From assembly GCA_965222005.1 (NCBI GenBank), contig OZ244935.1, positions 4,898,001 to 4,962,000 on the forward strand: a stretch of DNA of 64,000 bases, in the 5' to 3' direction. Both the position numbers and the translations under genes were made by a program. Origin of the DNA: CBDCTM01 sp965222005. Lineage in GTDB: Bacteria > Bacteroidota > Bacteroidia > Chitinophagales > Saprospiraceae. The notes beneath the pieces are model-generated. The model was given only the letters and a program-made list of their open reading frames with translations, was not told the origin of the DNA and searched no databases. Positions within the stretch are counted from its first letter, which is position 1. Every line of letters begins with the position of its first letter. Below are positions 63,034 through 64,000 of this stretch, piece by piece.

Positions 63034-64000
63034 ATGGCGAACCAACGAATAGGGATCATGCAAATCAGACAATTATTACAACTCAAAATTCGAGGCGAGA
63101 GCAACCGGAGCATCAGCCGGTTGTTAGGTATTCATCGCAATACGATCAATGAATACGTACGCCTGTTAAAAGCCACAGGCCGGTCATATGAAGTACTTGG
63201 ACAGTTAGATGACCGATCACTGGAAGAGTTGTTTCCGGGCGTTAGCACGACGGATAAAGATCGTTATCAGACTTTGAGTAGCTACTTTCCTTATTTTCGT
63301 AAAGAGCTCAAAAAGGTAGGTTGTACGCGTCTTACCTTATGGAGGGAGTATCTAAGCCGTCACCCCGACGGATATCGCTCTTCCCAGTTTAACGAACACT
63401 TGAACCGTTGGCTTCAACAAGTGGACGGCTCAGGAAAACTGGTGCATAAAGCCGGAGATAAACTATATGTAGATTATACCGGCAAGAAGTTATTTTTCGT
63501 AGATATGGAGACTGGAGAACAAATCGAGGTGGAGGTATTTGTAGCCACCTTGCCTTGTAGTGGGTATACTTATGTGGAAGCGACCCCTTCTCAGAAAGGG
63601 GAAGATTTTATTGACTCGATGAACAACTGCCTGAAGTTTATGGGAGGTGTCCCCAGGAGTATTGTGGTGGATAATCTCAAATCGGCAGTTACCAAGGGCA
63701 GTAAATATGAACCGGTTTTGAACAAGACATTTTCAGATTTTGCACTGCATTACGGTTGTTCGATTAATCCTACTCGAACGTATTGTCCACAAGACAAAGC
63801 ATTGGTAGAAAATGCCGTCAAGCTGGTATACCAACGTATTTTTTATCCCCTCTCCAAACAGATCTTTTTCTCTTTAACAGAGTTGAATAAAGCCATTGCT
63901 GAGTTGTTGGAAGACTATAATGACCGAATGTTCAGTCAGATAAAGCTGACTCGCCGTCAGCAGTTTCATGATATTGAAAAAGAGGAGCTCTTACCACTTG
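63034..64000 (+). CDS. istA: IS21-family transposase IstA (partial)
   Basis: At least 322 codons are open from the ATG at 63034 to the window edge, without a stop. The N-terminal HTH is GESNRSISRLLGIHRNTINEY. The rve catalytic core follows with LYVDYTGKKLFFVD (first Asp), GVPRSIVVDNLKSAV (second) and the Glu in QDKALVENAVKLVYQRIF, all present. The C-terminal domain is beyond the window. It is probably functional if the rest is intact. Confidence 0.93.
   Translation, partial: MANQRIGIMQIRQLLQLKIRGESNRSISRLLGIHRNTINEYVRLLKATGRSYEVLGQLDDRSLEELFPGVSTTDKDRYQTLSSYFPYFRKELKKVGCTRLTLWREYLSRHPDGYRSSQFNEHLNRWLQQVDGSGKLVHKAGDKLYVDYTGKKLFFVDMETGEQIEVEVFVATLPCSGYTYVEATPSQKGEDFIDSMNNCLKFMGGVPRSIVVDNLKSAVTKGSKYEPVLNKTFSDFALHYGCSINPTRTYCPQDKALVENAVKLVYQRIFYPLSKQIFFSLTELNKAIAELLEDYNDRMFSQIKLTRRQQFHDIEKEELLPL

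Larger units (their letters stand above)
62865..64000 (+). mobile_element. IS21-family element, left part, running off the window
   Basis: The left end starts with TGTGGCTAAACCGG at 62865, inside the IS3 orfB. It is followed by four iterated end repeats (62875-62972) and an istA gene from 63034 that is still open at 64000. istB and the right end lie outside the window, so completeness cannot be judged. Confidence 0.85.

Overview
The window looks like chromosomal DNA of a Bacteroidota member, most likely of the Saprospiria/Lewinella type. Five secreted proteins, or protein remnants, end in type IX secretion (T9SS) type A sorting tails. The gene order ftsX, DUF3098, uppP, truB is typical of the phylum. 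A TonB receptor/DUF4249 pair and a one-piece hybrid sensor with an AraC output are present, and the best promoters fit TTG-N19/20-TAnnTTTG. I found no tRNA, rRNA, CRISPR array or plasmid replication gene. The genus is inference.

1 to 34.5 kb is mostly ordinary chromosome: an SLT-like muramidase with a surface lipoprotein, a Cys/Met-metabolism PLP enzyme, a group III truncated globin, gpsA, an alpha/beta hydrolase, ftsX-DUF3098-uppP-truB, leuS, purK-purE, an Mpl-type ligase, mnmD and a dicarboxylate/cation symporter. From 24.3 to 33.0 kb a closely spaced plus-strand series encodes a T9SS beta-propeller protein, a four-TM protein, an M23 peptidase, an SH3-like protein, a TlpA-like lipoprotein and an 880-residue TIR-TPR-SDR fusion. 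The fusion is the most unusual single protein here. The intergenic gaps carry small non-autonomous elements (MITEs); one of them abuts the start codon of the SDR-like gene at 4893.

34.5 to 47.9 kb is accessory DNA. An IS5-family element (865 bp, TTA target duplication) sits inside the 3' end of an IS110 transposase gene. After it come a diheme cytochrome c, a 7TMR-DISM hybrid sensor and a SnoaL/NTF2-like protein. A mosaic of decayed copies follows: peptidase fragments, a cut-down NUDIX gene and an orphan T9SS tail, all derived from or related to the intact peptidase-NUDIX locus 5 kb away, with a 100-bp MITE inserted. Next are a Cys-rich repeat lipoprotein, a lipoprotein gene triplicated with an exact 663-bp period, and a secreted reprolysin-like metallopeptidase whose signal-peptide codons are out of frame with the rest by one base.

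47.9 to 57.1 kb holds a LytTR response regulator with a propeller-type histidine kinase, a beta-barrel protein, two small membrane/lipoproteins, and the DUF4249 and TonB receptor pair. 57.1 to 64 kb is a mobile-element graveyard. It contains a broken IS903-like transposase, a secreted tailspike-like beta-helix protein with no phage genes around it, and an IS3 element split by a complete IS66 element (1512 bp, 8-bp target duplication) and then cut by an IS21 element that runs off the window.
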